Source: Pseudomonas sp.
GTDB taxonomy: Bacteria > Pseudomonadota > Gammaproteobacteria > Pseudomonadales > Pseudomonadaceae
DNA length: 64,000 nt
Assembly: GCA_030656145.1 (NCBI GenBank)
Contig: JAUSOF010000069.1
Location: forward strand, 47,480 to 111,479
Direction of reading: 5' to 3'
Both the position numbers and the translations under genes were made by a program. A model generated the notes under the pieces. It saw nothing but the letters and a program-made list of their open reading frames with translations, was not told the DNA's origin and searched no databases. Of the stretch, positions 37,921-47,344 are shown one piece after another. The first letter of the stretch is position 1, and the number at the start of each line of letters is the position of its first letter.

Positions 37921-39612
37921 TTACGGGCTGCGGTGCAGTTGACTCGGTGCAAGCACTGCGCTGGTGCCTACGCCGCGGGGGTCGCTGGCGGCTTCGACCC
38001 GGTTGTCTGACTTGTTCCAGAGCAGCACCTGCTGGTTGCCGTAACTGCGTTCCAGGGCCTTGAGTTGATGACCGCGGGCTTGCAGGGCGGCGATTTGCGC
38101 CGGGTTGAAGGTGTTCGGTTCGTGTTCGATCAAGTCCGGTCGGTATTGATGATGAAAGCGTGCGACGCTCGGCCAGCGGGCAATCGGCTGGCCGTCGAGG
38201 TACTCAAGCATCGCCAGCAGCACCATGCTCGGGATGCGGCTGCCGCCGGGGGTGCCAAAACTGGCGAATTGCTCGGCGCTTTCGATAAAACTCGGGCTCA
38301 TGCTCGACAGCGGGCGTTTGCCTGCAGCGATGGCATTCGCCTGGCTGCCGGCCAGGCCGTAGGCGTTGGCACCCTGGATGTCGGCGGCAAAGTCGTCCAT
38401 TTCGTCGTTGAGCAGCACGCCGGTGCCGGGCACGGTGAAGGCGGCGCCGAACGGCAGGTTGATCGACAGGGTCGCGGCCACCGCATTGCCGTCGGTATCG
38501 AGCACCGAGAAGTGCGTTGTGTGGTCGCCCTCGTGCCAGTCTCCGGCGGGCGGCAAGCTGTCGCTTGGCGTGGCTTTGTCGAGTTCGATACTGCCAGCCA
38601 ATTGCGTCATGTAGGCGGGTGCGAGTAATTGCTTGAGTGGGTTGGCGACAAAGTCCGGGTCGCCGAGCAGGCCGCGGTCGCGGTAGGCGCGGCGTAGCGT
38701 TTCGACAACCAGGTGGGTGCGTTGCACCGGATCGGCCTGGCGCCAGGGCAGTTGCTGCAGGATCAGCAGGCTCTGGGCCAGGGCCAGGCCACCCGCCGAA
38801 GGCGGCGGTGCGCTGATCAGTTCACGACCGTCAGCCAGCAGTACCCGCAAGGGTTGGCGCTCGACGATCCGGTACTCCGTCAGGTCGTGCAGGGTCCAGA
38901 TGCCACCGGCGGCGCGCACGCCACTGACCAGCCTCTCGGCGACCTCACCGGCGTAGAAGCCGGCATGGCCATCACGGGCCAGGCGTTCCAGGGTGGTGGC
39001 CAGTTCGGGCTGGCGTAACAGGTCGAACTCTGCGGGAATTTCGCCGGCAGTATCGAGGAAGATTCGCGCGCTTTCCGGATCGTCGCGCAGGGCGGCCAAG
39101 CGCCAGGTCGCCCGCTCGCGGTAGACCCGGTCGATGCCAACGCCGTCACGGGCCAGGCGAATCGCCGGGGCCAGCGAGTCGCGCAGTGGCAGTTGGCCGA
39201 AGCGTTCGGCCAGCAGCACCAGTGCGGCGGGCAGGCCGGGAATGGCGGCGGCCAGTGGTCCGTTGAGCGATAACTGTTTCTGGATCTCGCCGTCACGCCG
39301 GTAGAGGTCGACATGGGCGGCCAGTGGGGCCCGCTCGCGGGCGTCGAGAAAGCGGTAGGTGGGCTGTTCCCCTGCCTCGCGCAGCAGGAAGAAACCGCCA
39401 CCGCCCAGGCCCGAACTGTAAGGCTCAGCCACCGCCAGTGCAGCGCTGATGGCGACCGCCGCATCGAAGGCATTGCCGCCGATGGCCAGGGTTTCCTGGC
39501 CGGCAACGGTGGCGGCAGGGTGGGCGCTGGCGATGGCGGCCTGGTTGGGGGCTGCTTGGGCCAGCAGGCTGCAGATCAGCAGCAGGGTGGTGAGGACAGT
39601 TCTCTGCAACAT
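37921..39612 (-). CDS. ggt: gamma-glutamyltranspeptidase
   Basis: A 563-residue periplasmic Ntn-hydrolase that cleaves the gamma-glutamyl bond of glutathione. A signal peptide (LLTTLLLICSLLAQAA region, residues 5-21) leads to the large subunit; the autoprocessing site is the TTHFSV motif near residue 364, whose threonine becomes the N-terminal nucleophile of the small subunit. The glutamyl-binding arginine sits in FLDARERAP. The gene is alone on the minus strand, convergent with the Na/Pi gene. Confidence 0.94.
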   Translation of the reverse strand: MLQRTVLTTLLLICSLLAQAAPNQAAIASAHPAATVAGQETLAIGGNAFDAAVAISAALAVAEPYSSGLGGGGFFLLREAGEQPTYRFLDARERAPLAAHVDLYRRDGEIQKQLSLNGPLAAAIPGLPAALVLLAERFGQLPLRDSLAPAIRLARDGVGIDRVYRERATWRLAALRDDPESARIFLDTAGEIPAEFDLLRQPELATTLERLARDGHAGFYAGEVAERLVSGVRAAGGIWTLHDLTEYRIVERQPLRVLLADGRELISAPPPSAGGLALAQSLLILQQLPWRQADPVQRTHLVVETLRRAYRDRGLLGDPDFVANPLKQLLAPAYMTQLAGSIELDKATPSDSLPPAGDWHEGDHTTHFSVLDTDGNAVAATLSINLPFGAAFTVPGTGVLLNDEMDDFAADIQGANAYGLAGSQANAIAAGKRPLSSMSPSFIESAEQFASFGTPGGSRIPSMVLLAMLEYLDGQPIARWPSVARFHHQYRPDLIEHEPNTFNPAQIAALQARGHQLKALERSYGNQQVLLWNKSDNRVEAASDPRGVGTSAVLAPSQLHRSP

Positions 39613-39703
39613 GGTGGCAATCTTACCGTGCGTCGGGGAGACCGAAGCTTAGCAGCGATTGACCGGCTGGTCCGGTTAAGGCGTTCAGGCAGGCGCATGG
39701 CCT

Positions 39704-39759
39704 GGCGGACTGTTCGCTGCGCTCCTGAGACCGCCCTGTGCATTGGATCCCAGTCCGCC
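39704..39759. repeat. inverted repeat upstream of ggt, GGCGGACTG arms
   Basis: Perfect nine-base arms GGCGGACTG (39704-39712) and CAGTCCGCC (39751-39759) flank a 38-base centre. It lies between ggt and the ferredoxin gene; no T tract, so it is treated as a repeat element rather than a terminator. Confidence 0.45.
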
Positions 39760-39804
39760 CCTACGGACAGGTCGCGCAGCAGGGGAGCGGTTTTTACAGT
39801 CTCT

Positions 39805-40732
<928 letters not shown>

Positions 40733-40779
40733 TCAGGCGTGCAGCTCACGAAACTGGCCTGGCCGCGAATACCCTGCCA

Positions 40780-42375
40780 TCAGACACGTTTCAAGCGCTC
40801 GACCAGTTGGCTCGACAGTTTGGCGGTCAGGCCGTAGATCGACAGTTGTGGGTTGGCACCGATGCTGGTGGGGAACAATGAGCCGTCGTGAATCGACAGG
40901 TTGCTCAGGTGGTGGTGGCGGCCGAGGCTGTCGGTGACCGCCTGGCGCGAATCCTCGCCCATGGCGCAACCGCCCATCACATGGGCACTGCCCAGGCGGG
41001 TGCGATACAGCTCCAGGCTGAGGTTGTCGATCAGGCGTTTCGCCTCGGCCAGGGTCTTCACGTAGTCGGCGTCGGCATGCAGCGGCAGCACGGCTTTGGC
41101 GCCGGCGGCGAACTGGACTTCGGCCATGCTGTGGAAGGCGCGGCGTACGCCGTCCCAGGTGTAGTCGGTCATCTGGTAGTCGAGCACCGGGCTGCCGTCA
41201 CCGCGCAACTCGACGCGGCCTTCGGCGCTGTCCGGGTGGAAACCGTCGCGCAGCAGGGCGAGCATGACGTTGGTGTTGGGCAGTTGCTCCATGCGCATGG
41301 CGTTGTCGATGCCGAAGCGGCCGAGCATGGTCGAGGTCAGGGCAGGCTGCAGCGGCGGCACTTCGAGCTTGTAAGAGAGTCGCCCGGCGGTGCCGTCATC
41401 CCACTGGAAGTGGTCGGAGTAAACCGACTGTGGGGCGCCGTAGAAGGGGTTGATCACCTGTTCGAAGAGCGCGGCGGAGAAGTTCACCAGGTGCAAATAG
41501 GTGCGTTTGCCGGTGCGCTTATGCGGGTCGGGGGCGTTTGAGCGCAGCAAAATCCCTGGTGTGTTGATGCCGCCGCCAGCCAGCACGTAATGCTTGGCCT
41601 TGACCCGGATGGTGCGGCCGGTGGGCGCGACGCTGCGCTCGTCCATGCCCAGGCACTCGATGCCGGTGACTTGGTCGCCCTCGATCAGCAGGCGTTCGGC
41701 GCGGGCGAGGTACAGCAGTTCGCCACCTTTATCCAGGGTGGCCGGGATGGTCGTGACCAGCATCGATTGCTTGGCGTTGGTCGGGCAGCCCATGCCGCAG
41801 TAACCGAGGTTCCAACAGCCGCGCACGTTGCGCGGGATCACCTGCCAGTCGTAACCGAGCTTGTCGCAACCTTGACTGATCACGGCATTGTTGGCGTTGG
41901 GTGGCACGGCCCAGGGCGCGACGCCCAGGCGCTGTTCCATGTGCTCGAACCAGGGCGCCATCTCTTCAGGGCTATGGCCTTCTACGCCATGTTCGCGGGA
42001 CCAGTGTTCCAGGGTTGGGTCGGGCGTGCGAAAGCTTGAGGTCCAGTTGATCAGGGTGGTGCCGCCGACTGCACGGCCTTGCATGATGGTAATGGCGCCG
42101 TCCTTGCTCATGCGCCCGATACCCTCCTGATAGAGCTCGGCGTAGGCCTTGTCCTCAAGCATCTTGAAGTCGTCGCTGGTCTTCAGCGGGCCTTCCTCGA
42201 TCAGCAGCACCTTGAAGCCGGCGGCGCTGAGGATTTCTGCCGTGGTGCCGCCGCCGGCGCCGCTGCCGACGATGGCTACATCGACTTCCAGGGTCAGGTC
42301 GTTGTCCAGGCGCGAGCCGTTATAGGTTTTCCAACCGCTGGCCAGGCCTTGTTTGAACAAATCGGGTACGGGCAT
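40780..42375 (-). CDS. laoA: GMC-type flavin-dependent alcohol dehydrogenase LaoA
   Basis: A 531-residue glucose-methanol-choline oxidoreductase. The FAD motif VAIVGSGAGGG spans residues 34-44, and the C-terminal GMC block HVMGGCAMGEDSRQAVTDS and SIGANPQLSIYGLTA is intact. From memory, the same four-gene arrangement in P. aeruginosa (PA0364-PA0367) is LaoABCR, which oxidises long-chain primary alcohols derived from alkyl sulfates or alkanes. LaoA is last of laoC-laoB-laoA on the minus strand, separated from laoB by a palindromic repeat. The start at 42375 matches the known length and skips an unrelated upstream extension. Confidence 0.85.
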   Translation of the reverse strand: MPVPDLFKQGLASGWKTYNGSRLDNDLTLEVDVAIVGSGAGGGTTAEILSAAGFKVLLIEEGPLKTSDDFKMLEDKAYAELYQEGIGRMSKDGAITIMQGRAVGGTTLINWTSSFRTPDPTLEHWSREHGVEGHSPEEMAPWFEHMEQRLGVAPWAVPPNANNAVISQGCDKLGYDWQVIPRNVRGCWNLGYCGMGCPTNAKQSMLVTTIPATLDKGGELLYLARAERLLIEGDQVTGIECLGMDERSVAPTGRTIRVKAKHYVLAGGGINTPGILLRSNAPDPHKRTGKRTYLHLVNFSAALFEQVINPFYGAPQSVYSDHFQWDDGTAGRLSYKLEVPPLQPALTSTMLGRFGIDNAMRMEQLPNTNVMLALLRDGFHPDSAEGRVELRGDGSPVLDYQMTDYTWDGVRRAFHSMAEVQFAAGAKAVLPLHADADYVKTLAEAKRLIDNLSLELYRTRLGSAHVMGGCAMGEDSRQAVTDSLGRHHHLSNLSIHDGSLFPTSIGANPQLSIYGLTAKLSSQLVERLKRV

Positions 42376-42432
42376 TTCAGGCTCTCTTGTTGTAATGCAC
42401 GCAGCGAGCGAGGCTGGGCGGGCTATGTGGGG

Positions 42433-42482
42433 GTGCGCCGTGCGCACCGAGGCGCCTCTGGTTTGCGGTGCGCACGGCGCAC
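42433..42482. repeat. GTGCGC palindromic repeat between laoB and laoA
   Basis: Perfect 17-base arms, GTGCGCCGTGCGCACCG and its complement, flank a 16-base centre. Each arm is itself nearly palindromic. The arm sequence also occurs at 13522-13538. It would form a very stable hairpin in the laoB-laoA transcript. Confidence 0.7.
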
Positions 42483-42501
42483 GCCTACGGTTAGGCGTCC
42501 G

Positions 42502-43047
42502 TTAGACCGTCGGTGGGCCGGGGTAGCCGCAATGGGCCCAGGACTCGGGCCGGCTGTACCAGGCCATCATGACCAGTTGCAGCAGCGAGGCATGCCCCAT
42601 GCGCAACAAGCTGATGGAGCTGTTCTGCCAGCGCTGCAGAAAAAGCTGAACATCTACCTGGGAGGCGTTCTGCCAGCTGCCCCAGACCCCGGTCAGCGGG
42701 CCGCGGGTAATGGGCATAGCCAATACATCGAACAGTTGCACGGTCAGCTTGAGCATTTCCGGCGAGAGATGATCAAGGCTGTAGTCCAAGTTCTCGAGGG
42801 TGGCCCTGACCGCCGACGGCATCTGCGCGGGCTTGACCGCGCCTTCCAGCAGCACCGGAATCAGCGCCTGGAGAAACGGCAGGTCGGATTCGCGCAGCAC
42901 GGAAAAACCGGCCTTGGGTGTGCTCGCCGAGCAGCCACTGAGGGTGGCAGTCAGCCCGGCTGTGCCCAGTAGCGCACTGCCCAGCAGCCCCACCTTGAGC
43001 AGGCTGCGCCGTGACAGCTGGGGTGAATCAAGCGTGGTGCTGTGCAT
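42502..43047 (-). CDS. laoB: Tat-exported lipoprotein-like partner of LaoA (LaoB)
   Basis: A 181-residue protein with a twin-arginine signal (SRRSLLK, arginines 13-14), a hydrophobic core, and a lipobox-like LSGC with cysteine at about 39, so it is probably exported folded and lipid-anchored. The rest is helical and resembles the small subunits that partner GMC dehydrogenases such as gluconate 2-dehydrogenase subunit 3. In P. aeruginosa LaoB is needed for LaoA function. LaoA itself has no signal and may hitchhike through Tat with LaoB; that is inference. The start at 43047 places the twin arginines properly. Confidence 0.78.
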   Translation of the reverse strand: MHSTTLDSPQLSRRSLLKVGLLGSALLGTAGLTATLSGCSASTPKAGFSVLRESDLPFLQALIPVLLEGAVKPAQMPSAVRATLENLDYSLDHLSPEMLKLTVQLFDVLAMPITRGPLTGVWGSWQNASQVDVQLFLQRWQNSSISLLRMGHASLLQLVMMAWYSRPESWAHCGYPGPPTV

Positions 43048-43072
43048 TATTGTTATCACCAGTACGGGTTTT

Positions 43073-43110
43073 TGTAGGAGCAAGGACTAGGCGTCCCCCT
43101 GGCTCCTACA
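43073..43110. repeat. TGTAGGAGC inverted repeat between laoC and laoB
   Basis: TGTAGGAGC (43073-43081) and GCTCCTACA (43102-43110) are perfect nine-base arms around a 20-base centre. TGTAGGAGC-type repeats are common between genes in Pseudomonas. It lies in the 73-base laoC-laoB gap and may reduce readthrough. Confidence 0.65.
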
Positions 43111-43120
43111 GATCATGGGC

Positions 43121-44563
43121 TTAACGCACGAATAGCTTGTACACCAGCTTCTGCAGCGCCTTGCCGTAGGGTGGGTAGATCAGTTTGGCGGCGTTGAAAC
43201 GCTGCTTGATAAACACGCCCTTGGCCTTGCTGAAGGTCAAAAAGCCTTCATGGCCATGGTAGTGGCCCATGCCGGAGGGGCCGACGCCACCGAACGGCAT
43301 GTCGTCTTGAGCCACGTGCAGCAAGGTGTCATTGATGCACACGCCGCCGGAGTGGGTTTCGTGCAGCACGCGCTGCTGCTCGCCCTTGTCGTAGCCGAAG
43401 TAGTACAGCGCCAGCGGCCGGTCGCGCTCATTGATAAAGGCGAAGGCGTCTTCCAGCTTGTCGTAGGCAATAATCGGCAGCAGTGGGCCGAAGATCTCCT
43501 CCTGCATGATTTTCATGTCGTCCGTCACGTTCAGCAGTACCGCCTGGGGCATGCGTCGGCCCTGGGCTTCGGGGTACAGCGCGATGATGGTTGCGCCCTT
43601 GCTCTCGGCGTCCTGCAGATAGCCATTGAGGCGTTGCTGCTGACGCTCGTTGATGATCGCGGTGTAATCCGGGTTGTCCTTGAGTTGCGGGTAGAAGCTC
43701 TGCACCGCATTGCGGTAGGCCTCAACAAAACCGTCGACGCGGTCTTTGGGCACCAGCACGTAGTCCGGGGCGACGCAGGTCTGCCCGGCGTTCATGGTCT
43801 TGCCGAAGGCGATGCGCTCGGCGGCGTCACTCAAGGGCACGCTGGCCGAGACGATGGCCGGCGACTTGCCGCCCAGCTCCAGGGTCACCGGGGTCAGGTT
43901 CTCGGCGGCGGCGCGCATCACATGCTTGCCGATGCTGGTGGCGCCGGTGAACAGCAGGTGGTCGAACGGCAGTTTGGAGAAGGCCATGCCAACTTCCGCC
44001 TCGCCCAGCACCACGCTCACCAAGTCCTCCGGGAATACCTTGGCCAGCAAATCCTTGATCAGTTGCGAGGTGGCTGGAGTCGATTCGCTCATCTTGATCA
44101 TAACCCGGTTGCCGGCCGCCAGTGCGCCGACCAGCGGGCCGATGGCCAGAAACAGCGGGTAGTTCCACGGCACGATCACCCCGACCACCCCCATCGGCTG
44201 GTAAATCACCTTGGCTGCGGCCGGCATGAACTGCATGCCGACGCTGCGCCGCGAGGGTTTCATCCACTTCTTGATCCGTTTGCTCGCGTAGTGGATGCCA
44301 TGCAGGCTGGGCATCAGCTCGGCGAGCAGGGTTTCGTCGGCGCTGCGGTTGCTGAAATCCTCGGAAATCGCCTTGATCAGCGCCTCGCGCTCATTGCTCA
44401 GCATGTCGCGCAGGGCATTCAGCCACTGCAGGCGTTGTTCGGCCGAAGGCATGGGGTTGCCACGAAATGCCTGGCGCTGCAGGTCCATGGTGGTTTCCAG
44501 CTGGCTGATCTGGTCCTGGTGCTGTTGCAGGCTCTGTTCCAGGTAGGCGATGTCAGCGGCCAT
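43121..44563 (-). CDS. laoC: aldehyde dehydrogenase LaoC (coniferyl aldehyde dehydrogenase family)
   Basis: A 480-residue NAD(P)-dependent aldehyde dehydrogenase of the class 3/coniferyl-aldehyde branch. The catalytic cysteine is in NAGQTCVAPDYVL near residue 255 and the general-base glutamate in TLELGGKSPAIV near residue 221; PWNYPLFLAIGPL is the nucleotide-site strand. A C-terminal basic hydrophobic tail (KLIYPPYGKALQKLVYKL) could associate with membrane as in fatty aldehyde dehydrogenases. It is first in laoC-laoB-laoA. GAGGAAAT precedes the ATG. It would oxidise the aldehyde made by LaoA. Confidence 0.87.
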   Translation of the reverse strand: MAADIAYLEQSLQQHQDQISQLETTMDLQRQAFRGNPMPSAEQRLQWLNALRDMLSNEREALIKAISEDFSNRSADETLLAELMPSLHGIHYASKRIKKWMKPSRRSVGMQFMPAAAKVIYQPMGVVGVIVPWNYPLFLAIGPLVGALAAGNRVMIKMSESTPATSQLIKDLLAKVFPEDLVSVVLGEAEVGMAFSKLPFDHLLFTGATSIGKHVMRAAAENLTPVTLELGGKSPAIVSASVPLSDAAERIAFGKTMNAGQTCVAPDYVLVPKDRVDGFVEAYRNAVQSFYPQLKDNPDYTAIINERQQQRLNGYLQDAESKGATIIALYPEAQGRRMPQAVLLNVTDDMKIMQEEIFGPLLPIIAYDKLEDAFAFINERDRPLALYYFGYDKGEQQRVLHETHSGGVCINDTLLHVAQDDMPFGGVGPSGMGHYHGHEGFLTFSKAKGVFIKQRFNAAKLIYPPYGKALQKLVYKLFVR

Positions 44564-44638
44564 GGTTATTTCCTCGACGTTCCAGTGTGCAGTCCCGTCT
44601 ACTCGAGCAGCGCGAGTGGGGAAAGATGATGTTCTGGA

Positions 44639-44667
44639 TTTTTAGAGCAATTACTCTAATCTGTCAA
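44639..44667 (-). promoter_or_regulatory. laoC promoter with LaoR-type operator in its spacer
   Basis: On the minus strand a perfect TTGACA (44662-44667) and TAAAAA (44639-44644) are 17 bases apart. The spacer is filled by an 18-base palindrome, TTAGAGCAATTACTCTAA (44642-44659), with 16 of 18 positions symmetrical. A TetR dimer bound there would block the promoter. Transcription would start near 44632. Confidence 0.65.
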
Positions 44668-44800
44668 ATGGCAGGCTGTCGCCACGCGCACGCGTGGCCC
44701 GGTAAACAGTGGATGGATCAGGCATGAAGCGCTCACAGGTAACACTCCGCGTCCTTCTGCGTGTACCTTTGCCGGGCTTTTCGCGTCGAGACCAAACCTT

Positions 44801-45460
44801 ATGCAAGCCCCTCTGAAAACCCGCGAACGTATCATTCAGGCCAGCCTCGAGCTGTTCAATGCCCAGGGTGAGCGCAGCGTCAGCACCAACCACATCGCCG
44901 CGCACCTGGAGATTTCGCCGGGTAACCTGTACTACCACTTCCGCAACAAGCAGGCGATCATCGCCGAGCTATTCGGCGAATACGAAGGCCGCGTCGACAG
45001 CTTTCTGCGTCTGCCGCCAGCCCGGGCCCTGACCATAGACGACAAGACCTTTTACCTGGAGGCCTTGCTCGCGGCCATGTGGCACTACCGCTTCCTGCAC
45101 CGTGATCTGGAGCACCTGCTCGACAGTGATGCCGCGCTGGCCGAGCGTTATCGGCTGTTCGCCCAGCGTTGTCTGCAGGGCGCGCAAGGTATCTACCAGG
45201 GCTTCGTCGGCGCCGGCATCCTGCTGATGAATCCGCCGCAGATCGAGGCGCTGGCGCTGAATGCCTGGATCATCATGACCTCCTGGGTGCGCTTCCTCTG
45301 CACCACCAGCGGCAAGCCTGGTGACCTCAGCGAAGCGATGCTGCGTCGCGGCATCTATCAGGTGCTGGCGCTGGAGGACGGCTATATCGCCCCGCCGGTG
45401 CGCGAGTCGGTGGAAGCTTTGTATCGGAAATTCCATGTGCCGCTGGAGCAGGTGATCTGA
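44801..45460 (+). CDS. laoR: TetR-family repressor LaoR
   Basis: A 219-residue TetR/AcrR regulator. The helix-turn-helix spans about residues 26-46 (NHIAAHLEISPGNLYYHF) and the rest is a helical ligand domain with a TetR_C-like pattern. It is divergent from laoC across 237 bases that hold a strong operator-like palindrome. In P. aeruginosa LaoR represses laoABC and is released by long-chain acyl effectors; the same role is likely here. An ATG with only a weak ribosome site was chosen because the HTH is then at the usual distance. Confidence 0.85.
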   Translation: MQAPLKTRERIIQASLELFNAQGERSVSTNHIAAHLEISPGNLYYHFRNKQAIIAELFGEYEGRVDSFLRLPPARALTIDDKTFYLEALLAAMWHYRFLHRDLEHLLDSDAALAERYRLFAQRCLQGAQGIYQGFVGAGILLMNPPQIEALALNAWIIMTSWVRFLCTTSGKPGDLSEAMLRRGIYQVLALEDGYIAPPVRESVEALYRKFHVPLEQVI

Positions 45461-45470
45461 TTCGATAAGG

Positions 45471-45585
45471 CCGTAGGGTGGAAAACCGCGAAGCGTTTTC
45501 TACCGCTCGGTGCCTGGGTCGGGTCTGTGACGAACCACTACGCACCCGCTTAATGGTGGACCAGCTGGGCGTCATCCCCCTACGG
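45471..45585. repeat. MITE-like element, CCGTAGGG ends, between laoR and the YheT-like gene
   Basis: CCGTAGGG (45471-45478) and CCCTACGG (45578-45585) form perfect eight-base outer arms. Inside, GGTGGAAAACCGCG and GCGTTTTCTACC make a second hairpin near the left end. About 115 bases, no open frame. It fits the GTAGGGTGG repeat type seen elsewhere in the window. Confidence 0.55.
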
Positions 45586-45594
45586 TTACGGGTG

Positions 45595-46584
45595 TTAGTC
45601 GGCGGCCTGCGTTGCCAGCCACTGCGCAATGCGCCGCTCCAGGTAATAGCCCGGTTTACCCAGGCTACCCTCGACAAAGCCGACATGGCCGCCGTGGGCG
45701 TGCAGTTCGAATTCGATGCTCGGTGACAGCTCATGCGCTTCGGGCAGGCTGTGGGGGAAGACGAAGGGGTCGTCGGCGGCCTGGATGATCAGGGTCGGGG
45801 TCTCGATGCGGGCGAGGAAGTAGCGGCTCGATGAGTGGGTGTAGTAGTCCTGGGCGCCGCTGAAACCATGCAGTGGCGCGGTGATGCGATCATCGAAGTC
45901 CCAGAAGGTGCGCATGCCGTCCAGTGTGCCGAGTTGATCCAGGGCAGACAGGCGGTCGGCCATGCCTTTGTGGGCGAACAGGCGCTGCTTGGTTTTCACA
46001 TAGGCCACCATCTGTTTCATGAAATGCGCCTGGTAGACCCGTGAGAAACCCAGGTCGAGGCGGTCCGCGCACTGATCCAGGCGAAACGGTACGGATACTG
46101 CCGCGGCGCCTTGTACCTGGCTGTCAGCGCCGGTTTCGCCGAGGTATTTGAGCAACACATTGCCACCCAGGGAATAACCGACGACATACAACGGCGCCAG
46201 CGGGCGTTGTGCACGCAGATGGCGCACCGTTTCGGCCAGGTCGTCACTGGCGCCCGAGTGGTAACCGCGCGCCAGCAGATTGGGTTCGCCGGAGCAGCCG
46301 CGCCAGTTCAGCGCCACGCTGGCCCAGCCCTGGGTGGCCAGCTTCTGTTGCAGGCCTAGCACATACAATGAGTCGGATGAGCCGGTCAGGCCGTGCAGCA
46401 CCAGCACCAGCGGTGCCTCGGCTTCGTGTGGGCCGTGCCAGTCCAGATCAAGAAAATCGCCATCGGCAAGCCACAACCGCTCGCGCGTGCGCTCAAGTTT
46501 CGCCGGTTGGCGGCACATGGGATTCCACAGCGTTTGCAGGTGCGGGCCGGGCAGCCACCAGGCGGGGCGGAAGTCAGTGTTCAT
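45595..46584 (-). CDS. YheT-family alpha/beta hydrolase
   Basis: A 329-residue alpha/beta hydrolase of the YheT/EMB8 group. The nucleophile elbow GYSLGG lies near residue 144, the acid in DDPFVFP near residue 270 and the histidine in HAGGHVGF-like HAHGGHVGFV near residue 296. Members are carboxylesterases of unknown natural substrate. The gene is convergent with laoR and lies downstream of rsmD with a palindromic element on each side. Confidence 0.87.
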   Translation of the reverse strand: MNTDFRPAWWLPGPHLQTLWNPMCRQPAKLERTRERLWLADGDFLDLDWHGPHEAEAPLVLVLHGLTGSSDSLYVLGLQQKLATQGWASVALNWRGCSGEPNLLARGYHSGASDDLAETVRHLRAQRPLAPLYVVGYSLGGNVLLKYLGETGADSQVQGAAAVSVPFRLDQCADRLDLGFSRVYQAHFMKQMVAYVKTKQRLFAHKGMADRLSALDQLGTLDGMRTFWDFDDRITAPLHGFSGAQDYYTHSSSRYFLARIETPTLIIQAADDPFVFPHSLPEAHELSPSIEFELHAHGGHVGFVEGSLGKPGYYLERRIAQWLATQAAD

Positions 46585-46590
46585 GCAGTT

Positions 46591-46746
46591 CCGTAGGTTG
46601 GATTAGCGAAGAGTAATCCGGCATGGAGCGCGCAGCGCCCCGCTCGGCGATCTTGGCCCAGTGATCTTTCGGCGTTGTACGTGTCGCTGCCGAAGTGGGG
46701 TGATCCCGCGGCACCCGGATTACGCCTGCGGCTAATCCAGGCTACA
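46591..46746. repeat. MITE-like element with GGATTA terminal inverted repeats
   Basis: The left end (46591-46621, GTAGGTTGGATTAGCG then GTAATCCGG) and right end (about 46714-46746, CCGGATTACGC then GGCTAATCCAGGCTAC) are imperfect inverted repeats of about 31 bases, around a centre of roughly 90 bases with no open frame. The right end contributes the stop codon of rsmD (46742-46744). It resembles GTAGCCTGGATTA repeats common in some Pseudomonas. Confidence 0.65.
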
Positions 46747-47344
46747 GGCTCTGACCCGTGCGCTGCCACAGCGCGTAATACACCTGGCCTGCCTTCTGTT
46801 CGCGGTGCAGGCGCCAGTTGCCGGGCAGGCCGAGAGTGGAGGGCGGGTTTTCGCTTTCGGTGTAGACCCAGGCATCCGCGGCCAGCCAGCCGTGTTGCTC
46901 GAGCAGGTTGCAGGCCGGCAGCAGTAGGTTCTGGCTGAACGGCGGGTCGAGAAACACCAGGTCAAAGGGCGTGGCGGCCGGGCTCTGCAAGTAGATCAGG
47001 GCATCGCTTTGCAGCAATTGGCCATTCTCGCAGTTCAGGGTCAGCAGGTGACCGCGCAGGCTGGCGACGGCGCCGGGGTTGAGGTCCAGCGCCAGGGCGC
47101 TGCCGGCCCCGCGCGACAGCGCTTCAAGGAACAATGCGCCGCTGCCGGCAAACAGGTCGAGCACCTTGGCGCCCTCGACATGGGGCGCCAGCCAGTTGAA
47201 CAGGGTTTCGCGCACCCGGTTGGGCGTGGGGCGCAGGCCAGCGGCCATCGGGAAGTTGAACTGGCGCGAACGCCATTGCCCACCGATGATCCGCAGTTGG
47301 CCATCGCCGCTGTGGGCCGTGGCCGCTTTGTTTGGCTTGCGCAT
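46742..47344 (-). CDS. rsmD: 16S rRNA (guanine966-N2)-methyltransferase RsmD
   Basis: A 200-residue SAM-dependent methyltransferase that methylates G966 in the 30S head. The SAM loop VLDLFAGSGALFLEALSRG is near residues 60-78 and the catalytic DPPF motif (VFLDPPF) near residue 130. Its start overlaps the stop of the upstream M16 gene (TGATG). The stop codon lies inside a palindromic element, so the last few residues may be altered relative to relatives. Confidence 0.94.
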   Translation of the reverse strand: MRKPNKAATAHSGDGQLRIIGGQWRSRQFNFPMAAGLRPTPNRVRETLFNWLAPHVEGAKVLDLFAGSGALFLEALSRGAGSALALDLNPGAVASLRGHLLTLNCENGQLLQSDALIYLQSPAATPFDLVFLDPPFSQNLLLPACNLLEQHGWLAADAWVYTESENPPSTLGLPGNWRLHREQKAGQVYYALWQRTGQSL

